Assembly: GCA_027488215.1 (NCBI GenBank)
Contig: JAIYCB010000019.1
Span: 30,208 to 94,207 of the forward strand
Reading direction: 5' to 3'
From: Comamonadaceae bacterium
GTDB lineage: Bacteria > Pseudomonadota > Gammaproteobacteria > Burkholderiales > Burkholderiaceae_C
Length of the DNA stretch: 64,000 nt
The position numbers were made by a program, and so were the translations under genes. The notes beneath the pieces were generated by a model. The model was not told where the DNA came from, did no database searches, and was given only the letters and a program-made list of their open reading frames with translations. The first letter of the stretch is position 1; each line of letters opens with the position of its first letter. Below, piece by piece: positions 1 through 8,729 of the stretch.

Positions 1-1
1 G

Positions 2-610
2 CAAAGCCGCTCGGACGAGATCCGCAGCCTGCAAGCAGGCTTGGCGCAGTGGCAATCAGACCTGGACCAATTGGCCGAGCTGCCCGGCACGCCCAGCTGG
101 GACTGGAACGGCCAGGTGCTGCGCCTGACGCGGCGCACCGCCGACGCCTCTTTGCCCGACAGCACCTCCAGCAACAGCCTCGCGCCTGCCAGCGTGCGCG
201 TGGTGGCCTGGACCTGGCGCAGCGATCCGGGCCGCCCCGGTGGCGGCGACTGGCAGCGCTGGCAATCACCGCCTTTGACCCAGCGACAGGACTGGCAAAG
301 CGCTTGGTCCCTGGCAGAACAATGGGGCCAGACGGCCAACGACGGCACCCGCGCTGGCCAGATTCAAATCCACCCTTTGTCGGGCTGGCAGCTGTTTGTG
401 CACCGGGGCGGCAGCTGGACCAACCCTTTGTCGAACGCCGCCGTCACCCCAGGCAGAATCGACAACCCCAACACAAACGCCAACGCAAGGGCCAGCGCCA
501 CGACGCCCGACGGTGTGCGTTTGGTGTTGAGCCTTCCCCCCGGCCCCGCCGGGATGGGCGCCCTCACCCTGGACTGGGTGCGCCCCACCTTGTCAGGAGC
601 GCCATCGTGA
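2..610 (+). CDS. gspJ: Type II secretion minor pseudopilin GspJ (5' end outside window)
   Basis: The reading frame is open from the first bases of the window, so the N-terminal prepilin leader and hydrophobic helix are missing; about 202 C-terminal codons remain. GspJ is a minor pseudopilin that assembles with GspI and GspK at the tip of the type II secretion pseudopilus in the periplasm. I assign it from position (directly before gspK, with a 1-base stop/start overlap) and from the sequence QAGLAQWQSDLDQLAELPG, which fits the early periplasmic part of GspJ, where a long helix leads into the beta domain. Alternative in-frame starts near 41 would be artefacts of the cut. gspG, gspH and gspI are presumably upstream. 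Confidence 0.85.
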   Translation, partial: QSRSDEIRSLQAGLAQWQSDLDQLAELPGTPSWDWNGQVLRLTRRTADASLPDSTSSNSLAPASVRVVAWTWRSDPGRPGGGDWQRWQSPPLTQRQDWQSAWSLAEQWGQTANDGTRAGQIQIHPLSGWQLFVHRGGSWTNPLSNAAVTPGRIDNPNTNANARASATTPDGVRLVLSLPPGPAGMGALTLDWVRPTLSGAPS

Positions 611-1602
611 TGCGCCCCGAACATCGCCAGCACGGCGCGGCCTTGCTCACCGCCATGCTCACCGTAGCGTTGGTCACCACCCTGGCCAGCGCCGCGCTGT
701 GGCAACAATGGCGGCAAGTCGAGATCGAGATCGCCGAGCGCGGGCGCAGCCAGACGGCGTGGATGATGACCGGCGCATTGGACTGGACGCGGCTGATCCT
801 GCGGGAAGACGCGATTTCAGCACAGGGCGCTGCCGCCGACCACCTGGGCGAGCCGTGGGCCTTGGCGGTACAAGAGTCCAAACTGTCGACCTTCCTGTCA
901 CAAGACCAACAGTGGCGCGAGGGCGATGCAGAGGTCTTTTTGTCGGGCCAGATCACCGACGCCCAGTCGCGCATGAATGTGATGAACCTGCTCCAAGACG
1001 GGCAAATTTCTCCCCCAGCAATGGCCCGCTTTGCGGCCTTGTTCCAGCGCCTGGACCTGCCAATGGGTGAGTTGCAGGCCCTGTCTCAGCAGCTGCAAGC
1101 AAGTTGGCAAGCGAGCAGGACTGACCAAGTCACTCCAGCCTCACAACGCACGAATAACCAGGGGTCAGCCGCCTTACTGCCCCAGCAAACGGCTCAGCTG
1201 GTTTGGCTGGGCCTGAGCCCCAGCACACTGGCCGCCTTGCAGGCGCACATCACCTTGCTGCCCGAGGCCACCCCCGTGAACCTGAACACCGCCTCAGCCG
1301 AGGTGCTCTCGGCGGTACTCCCCGGGCTGGATCTGGCCTCGGCCCGACAGGCCGTGAGCCAGCGCCAGCGCGGTCACTGGACAAGCCTGAACGCTGCACA
1401 AGAAGCCTTGGGACCGAGCGCTCGCCTGCTCGATGAGAAGCAGCACAGCGTGCAAAGCCGTTACTTCGAAGTGCAGGGACGCATGCGCATCGACAACGTG
1501 GTGCAACAAGAGACTGCACTGGTGCGACGCGAGAGCGGGCAGGTGCGCATGCTCTGGCGCATGCGCAGCCCCCAACTGCGACTGGATGCCCCTCTACAAT
1601 GA
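610..1602 (+). CDS. gspK: Type II secretion minor pseudopilin GspK
   Basis: 330 aa, usual size for GspK. GspK caps the pseudopilus tip. The start is ATG 610, whose A is the last base of the gspJ stop; the frame stays open far upstream but that part is gspJ read in another frame. The N-terminus has a prepilin-like site (QHG before AALLTAML) and a hydrophobic helix at about residues 10-30. It lacks the Glu5 of major pseudopilins, as GspK proteins do. Near residues 218-235 is PVNLNTASAEVL, a helix-hairpin-helix-like motif typical of the T2SSK domain. The stop lies 8 bases before the gspL start. Confidence 0.92.
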   Translation: MRPEHRQHGAALLTAMLTVALVTTLASAALWQQWRQVEIEIAERGRSQTAWMMTGALDWTRLILREDAISAQGAAADHLGEPWALAVQESKLSTFLSQDQQWREGDAEVFLSGQITDAQSRMNVMNLLQDGQISPPAMARFAALFQRLDLPMGELQALSQQLQASWQASRTDQVTPASQRTNNQGSAALLPQQTAQLVWLGLSPSTLAALQAHITLLPEATPVNLNTASAEVLSAVLPGLDLASARQAVSQRQRGHWTSLNAAQEALGPSARLLDEKQHSVQSRYFEVQGRMRIDNVVQQETALVRRESGQVRMLWRMRSPQLRLDAPLQ

Positions 1603-1609
1603 GTTGCTC

Positions 1610-2869
1610 ATGCGTACCCTGATCATCCAACTGCCGCCGGGCCCGCCCAGTCCCACGCTCGCCTACCCTCATGCCCGGGTCGAGGCCGAGCCAGGCACAC
1701 GCCCGCTCAAGCTGCAGTGGGCAACGGCTGCCTTGCTGCCCGCCCCTGATCGCCAAACTGAAACCGTGGCCTTGGTGCCTGCCGCTGCGCTGTCCTGGCA
1801 CCGCGTCGAACTGCCAGCAGGTCTGCACAAACAGCCCCAGCGGCTGCAGGCAGCCTTGTACGGCCTGCTGGAAGAGCGCCTGCTCGACGACTCCGAACAA
1901 GTGCACCTGGCCTTACAAGCCAACTGGACCAACGCCCCACGCCCATGGGTTGTCGTGTGCGATCGCGCTTGGCTGAGCGCCCACTTGCAAGCCCTCGAAC
2001 AAGCTGGCTTGAACGTCCATCGCATCGTGCCCGAGTTTGCACCAGGCACCTCGGGCAGCCCTGCACAGGTCACGGCTCTGGGCGATGCCGACACAGGCTG
2101 GGTGTGGTTCAGTCACCCCGAACGTGGCGTCTGGGGTCAACCTTTGCCTGCTCTGCGCCAAGGTGCATCATCAGCCCAAGAACGATCAGGGCTGTCCGAA
2201 CAAGAACTCGCCACCGCTTTGATGCAGGCCGAACCCGGTGCTGTGGCTTTGACCACAGAACTGCTGGGCTCCGGCGTGCGCCTCATGCCCCCAGCCCAGC
2301 ACTGGCTGACCGCCCTGGCAAGCGATTGGGACCTGGCCCAGTTTGAGCTGCGAGCCAACGCCCGCAGCCGCCAGTTGAAAAACTGGCAACGTGCCACCAG
2401 CCACCTCTGGCACAGCACCGCTTGGCGGCCAGCACGCTGGGGCTTGTGGGTCTTGCTGGCTTCTCAGCTGCTCGGTCTGAATGCCTGGGCCTGGAAAACC
2501 CGTGCCGATTGGCAAGCCCAGCAAAGCAGCTGGGCCCAGGTGCTGCGCGAAACCTTTCCACAAACCAGCCTCGTGGTCGATGCGCCGCTGCAAATGGCCC
2601 AGCAAGTCGAGCGCTTGCGCAAGGGCTCAGGTCAACTTGGCGCTGGCGACCTTGAAGCCATGCTGGCCGCACTGGGCCAAGCCCTGCCACAGGGCCTGGC
2701 AGCCCCTCGCCAATGGACTTATGAAACAGGCCAGATGCGCTTGCAAGACTTTCAGCCCGATGCGACCCAGCAAAAAGCACTGCAACAAAGCCTGAACGCA
2801 CTGGGCTACACGTGGCGTGCCCAAGGTGATGCCTGGCTGATGATTGCCCAAGCAAAGGACAAGCCATGA
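1610..2869 (+). CDS. gspL: Type II secretion inner-membrane protein GspL
   Basis: 419 aa. GspL bridges the cytoplasmic ATPase GspE to the inner-membrane platform and pairs with GspM. The start MRTLIIQLPPG at 1610 gives the usual actin-like cytoplasmic N-terminal domain; the upstream open frame overlaps gspK and is not used. A single transmembrane segment (WVLLASQLLGLNAWAW) lies at about residues 279-295, followed by a periplasmic ferredoxin-like domain of about 120 aa, the expected GspL layout. It overlaps gspM by ATGA, so translation is probably coupled. Confidence 0.9.
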   Translation: MRTLIIQLPPGPPSPTLAYPHARVEAEPGTRPLKLQWATAALLPAPDRQTETVALVPAAALSWHRVELPAGLHKQPQRLQAALYGLLEERLLDDSEQVHLALQANWTNAPRPWVVVCDRAWLSAHLQALEQAGLNVHRIVPEFAPGTSGSPAQVTALGDADTGWVWFSHPERGVWGQPLPALRQGASSAQERSGLSEQELATALMQAEPGAVALTTELLGSGVRLMPPAQHWLTALASDWDLAQFELRANARSRQLKNWQRATSHLWHSTAWRPARWGLWVLLASQLLGLNAWAWKTRADWQAQQSSWAQVLRETFPQTSLVVDAPLQMAQQVERLRKGSGQLGAGDLEAMLAALGQALPQGLAAPRQWTYETGQMRLQDFQPDATQQKALQQSLNALGYTWRAQGDAWLMIAQAKDKP

Positions 2870-3381
2870 GCCTGCAAACCCTGGTGACACCCGTGCGCAA
2901 AGGTTGGCAAGCTGCCTGGGCAAGGCGCAACCCTCGTGAGCAGCTGCTGCTGGGCCTGGGCGCTTGGGTGATGGGCCTGGCCGCGCTGTGGGCCTTGGCC
3001 CTGGCCCCAGCGCTGCAGACCTGGCAAGAAGCCCCAGCCCGCCAAGCCCTGCTCGACGCCCAAAGCCAACGCATGCGCGAGCTGCAAATGCAAGCCCAGA
3101 GCTTACAAAAGCCTGCGGCCATCTCCCGCAACGATGCCGCCCTGTGGTTGGAAAAAAACTTGGCTGAGCTGGGGCCCAATGCGCGCATCAGCCTGCAAGG
3201 CGAAAGCGCCAGCCTGAGCCTGCAAGCCGCACCAGCCGCTGCACTGGCCCTTTGGCTGAGCCAGGCACGTGAGAACGCCCAAGCCTTGCCCACACAAGCC
3301 CAGTTGCAGCAAGTCAGCGCCCCCGGCCCGGATCACAACGAAGCCACCTGGCGCGGCAGCCTGGTGTTGCGCCTGCCATGA
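2866..3381 (+). CDS. gspM: Type II secretion protein GspM
   Basis: 171 aa, typical of the family. GspM is a bitopic inner-membrane protein that stabilises GspL. A short basic cytoplasmic N-terminus with the NPREQLLL motif common in GspM leads into one transmembrane helix (about residues 28-48, rich in Leu, Ala and Trp), followed by a helical, Gln/Ala-rich periplasmic domain. It starts inside the gspL stop (ATGA) and its end overlaps the gspN start by 4 bases, so gspL-M-N are likely translated as a coupled set. Confidence 0.88.
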   Translation: MSLQTLVTPVRKGWQAAWARRNPREQLLLGLGAWVMGLAALWALALAPALQTWQEAPARQALLDAQSQRMRELQMQAQSLQKPAAISRNDAALWLEKNLAELGPNARISLQGESASLSLQAAPAAALALWLSQARENAQALPTQAQLQQVSAPGPDHNEATWRGSLVLRLP

Positions 3382-4199
3382 ATGCCATGAATCGCGCCCA
3401 GTCATACACGACCCGTTCGTTGCGTTCCGCTTGGCCTTTTGCCCTGCTCGGCGCGCTCTTGGGCCTGGGCCTGGCGCTGCTGGTGTGGGCGCCTGCACGT
3501 TGGCTGGCCTGGGGCGTGGCACAAGCCAGCCAGGGCCAGGTGCAATGGCTCAACCCCCGAGGCACGGTCTGGCAAGGATCTGCCCAGTTGTTGCTCAGCG
3601 GAGGCCCAGGCAGCCGCCAACCGCAGGCCTTACCTGGCAGAGTGCACTGGACACTGTCACCCGCCTGGACAGGCCTGCGCCTGGGCTGGAAAGCCGACTG
3701 CTGCATGACCGAAGCCGCCAGCGTGCAAGCCGCTTTGGGCTGGAGCACCCTGAGACTTCTAGCCAGCGACCACCAGTCGAGCTGGCCAGCCGCATTGCTC
3801 AGCGGTTTGGGCGCGCCCTGGAACACACTGCAGGTCGAAGGCCAATTGCAGCTGCGCACCCAGGCACTTCAGTTGCACTGGGCGCAAGGGCGAATGCAAA
3901 TGCACGGTCTGCTTGAGCTGAACCTGCAGCAAATGTCTTCGCGCCTGAGCCCCGTCAAGCCCATGGGCAGTTACCGCATCGCCCTGACTGGCACCCCAGA
4001 AGGCACAGCCACCCCCGGCTTGACCTTGAGTACATTGCAAGGCCCCTTGCTGTTATCAGGTCAAGGCCAGTGGGTGGGTCAACGCCTGCGCTTTACAGGC
4101 GAGGCCAGTGCTGCCGAAGGCCAAGAAGCCGCTTTCGACAATTTGCTCAACATCCTGGGCCGCCGCCAAGGCGCGCGCAGCTTGCTGTCTTTGGGATGA
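3378..4199 (+). CDS. gspN: Type II secretion protein GspN
   Basis: 273 aa. GspN is an accessory T2SS protein found in only some lineages, including many Burkholderiales; its exact role is unsettled. One N-terminal transmembrane segment (about residues 19-38) precedes a periplasmic domain with the family feature NPRGTVWQGSAQLLL, in which a Trp-Gln-Gly motif follows the membrane anchor. The start MNAMNRAQ at 3378 overlaps gspM by 4 bases; a second ATG two codons downstream (3387) is possible. The 52 bases before gspD hold no clear terminator, so the operon probably continues. Confidence 0.85.
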   Translation: MNAMNRAQSYTTRSLRSAWPFALLGALLGLGLALLVWAPARWLAWGVAQASQGQVQWLNPRGTVWQGSAQLLLSGGPGSRQPQALPGRVHWTLSPAWTGLRLGWKADCCMTEAASVQAALGWSTLRLLASDHQSSWPAALLSGLGAPWNTLQVEGQLQLRTQALQLHWAQGRMQMHGLLELNLQQMSSRLSPVKPMGSYRIALTGTPEGTATPGLTLSTLQGPLLLSGQGQWVGQRLRFTGEASAAEGQEAAFDNLLNILGRRQGARSLLSLG

Positions 4200-4251
4200 A
4201 ACCGACTCATCCACCCACCCCTTGCCACCACTGTTTCAAGACCTGAACACC

Positions 4252-6429
4252 ATGAACGACTTTGCTCACATGCTACCCTTGAACCGTGCCCGCTGGCCAC
4301 ACAGCGTTTTGACCCTGGCTTGCTTGGTGACCATGGGCTGGTTCATGCCCAAGGCGAATGCCCAGAACATGGGCAACCCCGCTGTCAACCCGATGACGAA
4401 CCCGCCTGCCCTCAAGGCAACACGCCGGGAACCCGTCACACTCAATTTCGTCAACGCCGAGATCGAGGCCGTGGCCCGCACCCTGGCCACCTTGTCGGGT
4501 GCGAACGTCGTGGTCGACCCGCGCGTCAAGGGCACCATGTCGCTGTCCAGCACGGTACCGGTTGGGCCGGCTCAGGCTTTGCGGCTGTTTGCAGCCCAAT
4601 TGCGCACGCAGGGGTTCGCCTTGGTGGAATCAGCAGGGCTTTACACCGTGGTGCCCGAGGCCGAGGCCAAGCTGCAAAGCAGCGCCGTATCGGCCGGGGC
4701 TGTGCCCGCCGGGACCGGTCAAATCGTCACGCAAATTTTCAAGCTCAACCACGAAAACGCCAACAACCTGGTGCCGGTGCTGCGCCCCTTGATCAGCCCC
4801 AACAACACCATCAACGTCAACCCCGGCACCAACGCGATCATCATCACCGACTACAGCGACAACCTGCAGCGCCTGGGGCGCATCATCGCGGCACTCGATG
4901 TGTCCAACGCCACTGGTGTCGAGGTGCTGCGCCTGCGCCACGCCATTGCGGGCGATCTGGCCCCCATGGTGCAACGCCTGATCGAATCGGGCGCTGCCAC
5001 CCCGGCTGCCCAAGGCCAATCGGACACCTCCTTCAAGACCACCGTCATCCCCGAGGTGCGCACCAACTCACTCATCGTGCGCGCGGCCAACCCGGCGCGG
5101 TTGGCCCTGGTGCGCAGCCTGGTCGAGCAGCTCGACCAACCCAGCGCCACCGGCCCGGGAGCAGCCAGCGGCAACATCCATGTGGTGTATCTGAAAAACG
5201 CCGACGCCACCAAACTGGCCACCACATTGCGCGCTGCCATCGCGGGTGAAGCGCGCAGCGGTACGGTCGCAGCAGGTGCATCGACGGGCAATCCAGCAGC
5301 GCCTGGAACGAACCCCGCAAGCAGCAGCATCAGCCCCGCGGCCCAGCCTTCGACCGGGGGGCAGATCCAGGCTGACCCCGCCACCAATGCACTCATCATC
5401 ACCGCACCTGAGCCGCAATACCGCCAGCTGCGCAGCGTGATCGACATGCTCGACCAGCGCCGCGCCCAGGTGTTTGTGGAGAGCCTGATTGCCGAAGTCA
5501 GCGCCGACAAGGCCGCTGAGTTCGGTGTGCAGTGGATGAGCGGCACCGGCTCCGGCAACAGTGGCAGCGCAGTGGGCTTGCTGGGCACCAACTTCAACGT
5601 TGGTGGCACCAATGTGTTCAACCTGGCCGCTGGCATAGCCGCCAACACGCCGACACTTTCGCCAGGGTTCAACCTGGCACTTGGCCAACGGCGCAATGGC
5701 GTGCTGGCCCTGGGTGCGCTGGCGCGCTTTTTACAAACCGATGGCGACTCCAACGTGTTGTCCACGCCCAACTTGCTCACACTGGACAACGAAGAAGCCA
5801 AGATCGTGATTGGCCAGAACGTACCGTTTGTGACGGGCCAATACACGGCCAACAACAGCAACAGCGGCGCGGTCAACCCGTTCCAGACCATCGAGCGCAA
5901 GGATGTGGGCCTGACGCTGCGGGTCAAACCCCAGATCAGCGAGAACGGCACCGTGAAAATGCAAATCTTCCAGGAGGTCAGCAGCATCGACACCCGAAGC
6001 TCTTCCACAGCCGGCCTGATCACCAACAAGCGCTCCATCGAATCGAGCGTGTTGGTCGACGATGGGGCCATCGTGGTGCTGGGCGGCTTGCTGCAAGACG
6101 ACACCACCAACAGCCAGGAAAAAGTACCCGGTCTGAGCACCATTCCCCTGTTTGGCAACCTGTTCAAGTCCGAAGCCCGCAGCCGCAAAAAGACCAACCT
6201 GATGGTGTTCTTGCGCCCGGTGGTGGTGCGCGACGGCGCGGCAGCTGAAGCCCTGTCGATGGGCCGCTATGAGCAAATGCGCTTGCAGCAACAAGGCTTC
6301 CAGCCGCAGCCCACCGGGCCGCTGCCTGTGGCGGGTTCAGCCGTGTTGGCGCCTATCGACACCTCGCCCATCGTGACGCCCATCCCCCCCGCTGAAGCGA
6401 AGCCAACAACGCCCAACCGCCAGCCCTGA
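4252..6429 (+). CDS. gspD: Type II secretion secretin GspD
   Basis: About 725 aa. GspD forms the multimeric outer-membrane channel. I take ATG 4252 (MNDFAHMLPL), although ATG 4270 is possible; either gives a Sec signal peptide ending at ...FMPKANAQ. The upstream 144 bases are open but overlap gspN. Domains in order: N0 (LNFVNAEIEAVARTLA near residues 65-80), N1-N3 repeats with a low-complexity Ala/Gly/Ser insert near residues 340-375, then the secretin core, with VPFVTGQYT near residue 524 and LVDDGAIVVLGGLLQDD near residues 600-617. The C-terminal tail is Pro-rich (about 40 aa). No pilotin gene is visible nearby. Confidence 0.95.
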   Translation: MNDFAHMLPLNRARWPHSVLTLACLVTMGWFMPKANAQNMGNPAVNPMTNPPALKATRREPVTLNFVNAEIEAVARTLATLSGANVVVDPRVKGTMSLSSTVPVGPAQALRLFAAQLRTQGFALVESAGLYTVVPEAEAKLQSSAVSAGAVPAGTGQIVTQIFKLNHENANNLVPVLRPLISPNNTINVNPGTNAIIITDYSDNLQRLGRIIAALDVSNATGVEVLRLRHAIAGDLAPMVQRLIESGAATPAAQGQSDTSFKTTVIPEVRTNSLIVRAANPARLALVRSLVEQLDQPSATGPGAASGNIHVVYLKNADATKLATTLRAAIAGEARSGTVAAGASTGNPAAPGTNPASSSISPAAQPSTGGQIQADPATNALIITAPEPQYRQLRSVIDMLDQRRAQVFVESLIAEVSADKAAEFGVQWMSGTGSGNSGSAVGLLGTNFNVGGTNVFNLAAGIAANTPTLSPGFNLALGQRRNGVLALGALARFLQTDGDSNVLSTPNLLTLDNEEAKIVIGQNVPFVTGQYTANNSNSGAVNPFQTIERKDVGLTLRVKPQISENGTVKMQIFQEVSSIDTRSSSTAGLITNKRSIESSVLVDDGAIVVLGGLLQDDTTNSQEKVPGLSTIPLFGNLFKSEARSRKKTNLMVFLRPVVVRDGAAAEALSMGRYEQMRLQQQGFQPQPTGPLPVAGSAVLAPIDTSPIVTPIPPAEAKPTTPNRQP

Positions 6430-6436
6430 ACCTGCC

Positions 6437-7855
6437 ATGCGCCACCCCCTGCCCTACGCCTTTGCCCGCGCCAACCGTCTGCTGCTGCAAGACGACGGCC
6501 AGCGCCTGTGCCTGTTTTGGTGCGACGACAGCGAACGTCAGGCAATGTCCGAGGTCACGCGCAAATACGCCTTCCATGACCAGTCCGATGGCCTGCAGAT
6601 GCAGCACTGCAACACCAATGACCTGGCCCAACGCATCCATGAAGCGTATTCGGGTGGCCAGGCACACGGCGCGTCGACCGCTGCCGCCGTGGTCAGCGAG
6701 GTCGAATCTGAAGCCGACCTCTCGCGCATGATGCAGGACCTTCCCGCGGTGGAGGACCTGCTCGAAGCCAGCGATGACGCGCCCATCATCCGCATGCTCA
6801 ACGCCTTGCTGACCCAAGCCACACGTGACGGGGCCAGTGATATCCACATCGAGCCCTACGAACGCCACTCCAGCGTGCGTTTCCGCATAGACGGCACGCT
6901 GCGTGAGGTTGTACAACCGAATCGGGCGCTGCATGCTGCACTGATTTCGCGCCTGAAAATCATGGCCGAACTCGACATTGCCGAAAAACGTTTGCCGCAA
7001 GACGGCCGCATCAGCCTGCGCCTGGGCTCGCGTGCAGTGGATGTGCGCGTGTCCACCTTGCCCAGTGCGCACGGCGAACGCGCTGTGCTGCGCCTGCTGG
7101 ACAAGAGCGAAGCGCGCCTGACCCTCGAAGCCGTGGGCATGCAAGGGCGTGTACTGCAACTGGTGGACCAGCTGATCCAACAGCCGCACGGCATCTTGCT
7201 GGTCACCGGCCCCACGGGCTCAGGAAAAACCACCAGCCTGTACGCGGCGCTGCAGCGACTGGACGCCACCCGCCACAACATCATGACGGTGGAAGACCCC
7301 ATCGAATACGAGTTGCCGGGTGTGGGCCAGACCCAGGTCAACGCCAAAATCGACCTGACCTTTGCCAAAGCCTTGCGCGCCATCCTGCGGCAAGACCCGG
7401 ACGTGATCATGATTGGTGAAATCCGCGACTTTGAAACCGCGCAAATCGCCATTCAAGCTTCGCTCACAGGCCACCTGGTGTTGGCCACGCTGCACACCAA
7501 CGACGCCGCCAGTGCCGTGAACCGCCTGATCGACATGGGCGTGGAGCCGTTCTTGCTCAGCTCATCGCTTCTGGGTGTGCTGGCCCAGCGCCTGGTGCGT
7601 AAACGCTGCAGCGCCTGCCATGGTGCGGGCTGTGCCGCATGTGGACAAACTGGCTACGCCGGGCGCACCGGCATTTTTGAATTGCTGGTGGCCACCGATG
7701 AAATCCGGGCCCAGGTCCACCACCGCGCTGCCGAAGCCGAGCTGCGCGCCACGGCCCTGGCCCAAGGCATGGTGCTGATGCGTGACGACGGCCAACGCCT
7801 GGTGGATGCGGGGATCACCAGCGCCGAAGAGCTGCTGCGGGTCACCCGCGACTGA
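6437..7855 (+). CDS. gspE: Type II secretion ATPase GspE
   Basis: 472 aa. Cytoplasmic hexameric ATPase that powers pseudopilus assembly. Seen: an N-terminal GspE domain, Walker A GPTGSGKT at about 258-265, an Asp box (VEDPIEYELPG), Walker B with IMIGEIRD near 325-332, a His box (LATLHTND), and a zinc-binding C391-x2-C394-x4-C399-x2-C402. The Cys insert is shorter than the tetracysteine region of Gamma-proteobacterial GspE. It starts 7 bases after gspD and ends 6 bases before the next gene. Confidence 0.95.
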   Translation: MRHPLPYAFARANRLLLQDDGQRLCLFWCDDSERQAMSEVTRKYAFHDQSDGLQMQHCNTNDLAQRIHEAYSGGQAHGASTAAAVVSEVESEADLSRMMQDLPAVEDLLEASDDAPIIRMLNALLTQATRDGASDIHIEPYERHSSVRFRIDGTLREVVQPNRALHAALISRLKIMAELDIAEKRLPQDGRISLRLGSRAVDVRVSTLPSAHGERAVLRLLDKSEARLTLEAVGMQGRVLQLVDQLIQQPHGILLVTGPTGSGKTTSLYAALQRLDATRHNIMTVEDPIEYELPGVGQTQVNAKIDLTFAKALRAILRQDPDVIMIGEIRDFETAQIAIQASLTGHLVLATLHTNDAASAVNRLIDMGVEPFLLSSSLLGVLAQRLVRKRCSACHGAGCAACGQTGYAGRTGIFELLVATDEIRAQVHHRAAEAELRATALAQGMVLMRDDGQRLVDAGITSAEELLRVTRD

Positions 7856-7861
7856 AGCACG

Positions 7862-8719
7862 ATGCGCACAGGTCACACCCTTTGTCCCAAACCTGTCTTG
7901 TCAACCATAGGCAAGTGGGTTTTGGTCGTCGCATGGGGTGCGGGCATGGCATCAGCAGTCTTGGCACAAACGGTGGCAGCCGACACCGAGACGCCGATGG
8001 CTGAGACACAAGCCCCGCAAAAACCCGCCCACCAGTGGCGCTATACCCTGGGCCTCAAAGTCAAAACCCACAATCTGGCGGACGCCAGCACCGACGTGGC
8101 ACTGCGACCGGTGCTGGGTTTGCGCTACGGGCGTTGGCGTTTGGGCCATGCCACGGGTGACGAATGGCTGGCCTTCAGCGGTTACCGCAAAGAAGCCAAC
8201 CTGGCCTACCAACTGCGCGACGACGAACGCCTGAAAGTGGATCTTTCTTTGCGCGTCCAAAACCTGAAAGACAACAGCAACTTTGACGGATTTTCTTCAG
8301 GCAAGAACACCCTGCGTGCCCGCATCGGCGTGAACTACCAACTCAACAAGCGCTGGTCACTTGGCACCGATGTGACACAAGACTTGATGGGCCGGGGCGA
8401 TGGCACCACCTTGTCAGTTGGAGCCTCCTATGGCCTGCCCCTGAATGAGCACAGCACCCTCAGCCTCAGCGCGGGTGTGAACTGGGCCACGGCCGATCAC
8501 TGGGCCACCCAAATGCACCTGTTGCCGACTCCACCCGGGGGTTGGCATGCGGGACTGGGCTCCGTGGGCATGGGCCTGAGTTACCGTTATGCCCTCACGC
8601 CTCAATGGGCCTGGTTTGGCACGGTGGGCAGCTCGCGTCATCTGGGCCAGGTTGACACCACCAGCCCCAGCACCTTGAGCTGGAGCGGCCAGATCGGCGT
8701 TCTTTACTTCAGCCGCTGA
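7862..8719 (+). CDS. MipA/OmpV-family outer-membrane barrel protein inside the T2SS operon
   Basis: 285 aa. A predicted signal peptide ends near residue 36 (...MASAVLA, then QTVAAD). The rest alternates in the manner of an outer-membrane beta-barrel: LRPVLGLRYGRW, LAYQLRDDERLKVDLSLRV, RIGVNYQLNKRWSLGTDV, ending in aromatic-flanked strands and a terminal FSR. These features match the MipA/OmpV family (the E. coli member interacts with MltA, a murein hydrolase). It sits between gspE and gspF with gaps of 6 and 10 bases, so it is co-transcribed with the secretion genes. This is not a standard T2SS position. A role in opening the cell wall for, or anchoring, the secretin is inference only. Confidence 0.75.
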   Translation: MRTGHTLCPKPVLSTIGKWVLVVAWGAGMASAVLAQTVAADTETPMAETQAPQKPAHQWRYTLGLKVKTHNLADASTDVALRPVLGLRYGRWRLGHATGDEWLAFSGYRKEANLAYQLRDDERLKVDLSLRVQNLKDNSNFDGFSSGKNTLRARIGVNYQLNKRWSLGTDVTQDLMGRGDGTTLSVGASYGLPLNEHSTLSLSAGVNWATADHWATQMHLLPTPPGGWHAGLGSVGMGLSYRYALTPQWAWFGTVGSSRHLGQVDTTSPSTLSWSGQIGVLYFSR

Positions 8720-8729
8720 AACTTCACCC

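Noticed and set aside
4851..6197. 448-codon open frame on the - strand
   Set aside because: Antisense to gspD; Ser/Arg-rich shadow translation.
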